From: an uncultured Bilophila sp.
GTDB taxonomy: Bacteria; Desulfobacterota; Desulfovibrionia; Desulfovibrionales; Desulfovibrionaceae
NCBI GenBank assembly: GCA_902373525.1
Contig: CABKMN010000016.1
Span: 1 to 43,267, forward strand
Direction of reading: 5' to 3'
Length of the DNA: 43,267 nucleotides
The notes beneath the pieces were generated by a model. It had not been told where the DNA came from. It did not search any database and saw only the letters and a list, made by a program, of their open reading frames with translations. The position numbers and the translations under genes were made by a program. Of the stretch, positions 41,405 to 43,267 are shown in pieces. The first letter of the stretch is position 1. The number at the start of each line of letters is the position of its first letter.

Positions 41405-42233
41405 GAAAGCTCTCCTCTCTAGAGTTTGTGAAAAAAACTGGTAGCAATTCTAATACAAAAAATAACTAAAGACTAGAGGGAGTTCAGGATTTGCCTGCGA
41501 AAAGTTCATAATAAGCGAGGAACATTAAATTATTTGATTTCCGCGAAAAGCCGGAAAAGGAGAAGGAACTTGTCATAACCGGCACAAAATGGAATCGGTT
41601 ACGGTGTATGTAACACGAAAAGATATGGTATTTTCTCTTGTTAGAGAGAAAAACGTCGCCGTGTTCCCAAAATGGGGAAAACAGCCCTTTCTCACGCAAG
41701 CTGGGGGGATGAGAAAAAATTGGGAAATGCGCGGGAAGCCGGAAAGGAAGCTCATGTCCCGCGCCCACTGCGGGCTCAAGCCGGAGAAGTGCCTGTTTCC
41801 AAAACGCAAAAACGCCCTCGCCGTTGGGTTCAAGGGCGTCGGACGTTTTGGACGTTTGGGGGTATGAGCGGTGGAGGAGGGGACTTCATGGAGCGGATAT
41901 GTCCGTTTGAGCGAATTTTTTTGCGAACCGATTTGGGGTAGCCCTTTCTTTTTGGGGGTGCCTCCTTTATTCTCACCCAAACGGCCATCAGGATTGGTCA
42001 TGGCGGGAGGCGGAAAAAAGACGGAGACGCAGGAGCCGGGTGCGCCGTTTGGGGTTGGGGAGCTCTTGGCCGCAAATACGTTGCGTGGCGACGGTTACCC
42101 CCGGATGTACAGGGGAGTGCGGTGCGGCGGTATTGCAGCAGATGAAAGCGCCTTACGGAGAATGGGGAGCTTGATTCCGGTAGCTTGCCCTGTACAGCCG
42201 ACTTTTCACTACTGACAATGAGGATGGGAAGAT
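41405..42233. other. Intergenic region upstream of the TRAP operon, 829 bp
   Basis: No credible gene on either strand; open frames are Arg/Ser-rich and lack ribosome-binding sites. The AT-rich 41440-41475 stretch must hold the TRAP promoter: on the minus strand TAGAAT is a good -10, but the -35 is poor. A minus-strand terminator lies at 41808-41839, which implies an upstream minus-strand transcript, perhaps a small RNA, in 41840-42230. Confidence 0.5.
41808..41839 (-). terminator. Minus-strand intrinsic terminator without an obvious gene
   Basis: ACGCCCT/AGGGCGT stem with a 14-nt loop, followed by TTTTT on the minus strand. Confidence 0.65.
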
Positions 42234-42818
42234 ATGGTACAACTCCCGGCTATACAGACCACATGCAAGAGCGGCAAGGAATGCTTTCAGGGGATGGATG
42301 GCGAATATACTCTTCAGGATTTTTGGGCGTGGGCCTTTTCGGATTTGGTCAGCAATACGGAACGCGGCAAGCTGGCGGAATATCTCGTGGCGAAGGCGAT
42401 GGGATGCGGTACGCGAATCAGCCAGACGTGGGAAAGTTATGACCTCTTGTCTCCTGAAGGGATCAAAATAGAAGTCAAAGCATCAGCCTATATTCAGTCA
42501 TGGCAACAAAAAGGTTTCTCAACGATTTCCTTCGGTATCGCTGAAACCCTGTTCTGGGATGGCGTCGGCTATGCGGGGGAAGAAAAGCGTCATGCAGACG
42601 TCTATGTCTTTTGTGTGTTGAAACATAAAGATCAGGCGACAATCAATCCTCTTGATCTGGCACAGTGGGATTTTTACCCAGTGGCGACGCATAGGTTGAA
42701 CAGCTCTTTTGGCAAGCAAAAAACCGTTACCCTCGGCTCCCTGATTTCACATTGCAAAGTACCACCTTGTCCTTTTTCGGAGCTGAGGGATGCGATAGAA
42801 AAAGAATATCGTGCATGA
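42234..42818 (+). CDS. PD-(D/E)XK nuclease-like protein
   Basis: 194 residues, soluble. The sequence YDLLSPEGIKIEVKASAY (about 69-86) has the D-x(n)-E-x-K pattern of PD-(D/E)XK nucleases, after the conserved WAFSDLVSNTERGKLAEYLVAKA helix (about 33-55). The second half (ADVYVFCVLKH, QWDFYPVATHRLN) is typical of restriction-like relatives whose function is unstudied. GGATGGGAA precedes the ATG. It is alone, of lower GC than the neighbours, and 240 bp from a tRNA-Ser attachment remnant, so it is probably island cargo, perhaps for defence. Confidence 0.65.
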   Translation: MVQLPAIQTTCKSGKECFQGMDGEYTLQDFWAWAFSDLVSNTERGKLAEYLVAKAMGCGTRISQTWESYDLLSPEGIKIEVKASAYIQSWQQKGFSTISFGIAETLFWDGVGYAGEEKRHADVYVFCVLKHKDQATINPLDLAQWDFYPVATHRLNSSFGKQKTVTLGSLISHCKVPPCPFSELRDAIEKEYRA

Positions 42819-42848
42819 GCGTTGCGGCTCTCTGGAGCTTTTTTTCGG

Positions 42849-42887
42849 ACGGCCCGCTTGCTTCTTCGGAGGTTGCGGGTCGTTTTT
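42849..42887 (+). terminator. Terminator of the nuclease-like gene
   Basis: ACGGCCCGC/GCGGGTCGT stem (one wobble), then TTTTT, about 30 bp after the stop codon. Confidence 0.7.
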
Positions 42888-42986
42888 CATTTTTTTCAAT
42901 GCGCCGCATAACGTTACATGTACGGGCGAGTTGCCCAAATGGTTTCCGGGGAGTGTTCCCGGTCTTCATCGGACGGCACAGGACGC

Positions 42987-43023
42987 AAAAAAGCCCTCAA
43001 ACCGTTCAGGCTCAAGGGCTTTT
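42987..43023 (-). terminator. Minus-strand terminator behind the tRNA-Ser remnant
   Basis: AAAAGCCCTTGA... pairs with ...GAGGGCTTTT, then T's on the minus strand. It has the position a tRNA-Ser terminator would have. Confidence 0.75.
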
Positions 43024-43055
43024 CGGACTTTATCGGATGTCTTGGAGTTTCCAAG

Positions 43056-43075
43056 TGGCGGAGAGGGTGGGATTC
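43056..43075 (-). repeat. Remnant of a tRNA-Ser 3' end (candidate att site)
   Basis: On the minus strand this reads GAATCCCACCCTCTCCGCCA, the last 20 nt of a typical bacterial tRNA-Ser (T-loop end, acceptor strand CCTCTCC, discriminator G, CCA). The rest of the tRNA is missing; the sequence to the right is unrelated. This is how the distal end of a tRNA-integrated island looks. Confidence 0.7.
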
Positions 43076-43212
43076 AGGTTTAATCACCCTAACTCATTGA
43101 ACTTTATACCTGCATGGCTGTGTTCGTTGCACAGACCGTATCCATAAAACGGAGGCTTGGCAAGCCTTCCAAACAGCACCGCGAGCTCAAAAAAACTTCT
43201 GAGGAACATGAA

Positions 43213-43249
43213 GAGGAACACCCGAACACATCGGGTGCTCCTCGTTTTT
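43213..43249 (+). terminator. Plus-strand intrinsic terminator
   Basis: GAGGAACACCCGA/TCGGGTGCTCCTC stem (one mismatch) with an ACACA loop, then GTTTTT. No gene for it is visible in the 390 bp upstream. Confidence 0.8.
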
Positions 43250-43267
43250 CGTTTAGTCCGATTCCTC

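Larger units (their letters stand above)
42819..43267. other. Right-end region with terminators and an attachment remnant
   Basis: No gene recognised. Holds terminators at 42849-42887, 42987-43023 and 43213-43249 and the tRNA-Ser remnant at 43056-43075. Confidence 0.5.

Noticed and set aside
41573..42001. 142-codon minus-strand open frame upstream of the TRAP operon
   Set aside because: Pro/Arg/Phe-rich without domain, runs through a strong terminator, and no ribosome-binding site.

Overview
The window is high-GC bacterial chromosome. Its mix of several TRAP dicarboxylate-type transporters with DctP binding proteins, a membrane-bound LuxR-type regulator, many intrinsic terminators and a P4-type integrated element fits a gut-type member of the Desulfovibrionaceae (Desulfovibrio, Bilophila or Mailhella-like). 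That placement is inferred from gene content; no ribosomal marker is present to fix it.

Layout. Bases 68-7862 (minus strand) hold a tightly coupled five-gene operon: SWIM zinc-finger protein, DUF5691 protein, MoxR-type AAA ATPase, DUF5682 protein and VWA/MIDAS protein, with three ATGA stop-start overlaps. It is followed by a YbjJ-like MFS transporter (minus), a PAS-PAS-PAS-GGDEF diguanylate cyclase (plus), and a minus-strand group of TetR regulator, MATE exporter and an orphan DctP binding protein. Next, on the minus strand, come a YtcJ-like amidohydrolase, a GltS-like sodium symporter and a phosphoribosyltransferase. At 19.3-24.6 kb lies a lower-GC transport island: a multi-span LuxR-type regulator divergent from dctP, a dctQM fusion and a GlcG/HbpS-like gene.

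Bases ~25.3-34.6 kb are an integrated P4-type element next to tRNA-Leu(GAG). Its parts, from the tRNA inward, are a P4-family tyrosine integrase, an AlpA regulator, two small Cys-rich proteins, a leader RNA region with a P4 CI-like layout, two tiny coupled ORFs, a TOPRIM-DUF927-helicase replication protein, a strikingly symmetric array of TGTCCCA iterons (a candidate replication origin), a frameshifted ERCC4-type nuclease, a stray Dit-like phage tail protein and an excisionase-like protein. The distal 3 kb is decayed and largely gene-poor. Tandem copies of an integrase arm-site-like 12-mer mark both ends.

Beyond the element are a LysR regulator and an EamA transporter (plus), then a minus-strand TRAP operon with the order dctP-dctQ-dctM-dctP, in which two paralogous binding proteins flank one permease. 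RNA hairpins sit at the binding-protein/permease junctions of both TRAP operons, consistent with producing more binding protein than permease. The right end has a PD-(D/E)XK nuclease-like gene and a 20-nt remnant of a tRNA-Ser 3' end behind a terminator, which marks the edge of another island extending to the right.

The most novel-looking material is the element's replication and immunity apparatus: the CI-like RNA with complementary flanking repeats at 32.19-32.41 kb, the dyad-symmetric iteron array at 29.0-29.23 kb, and a terminator hairpin that swallows the ribosome-binding site of alpA at 33.16-33.20 kb.
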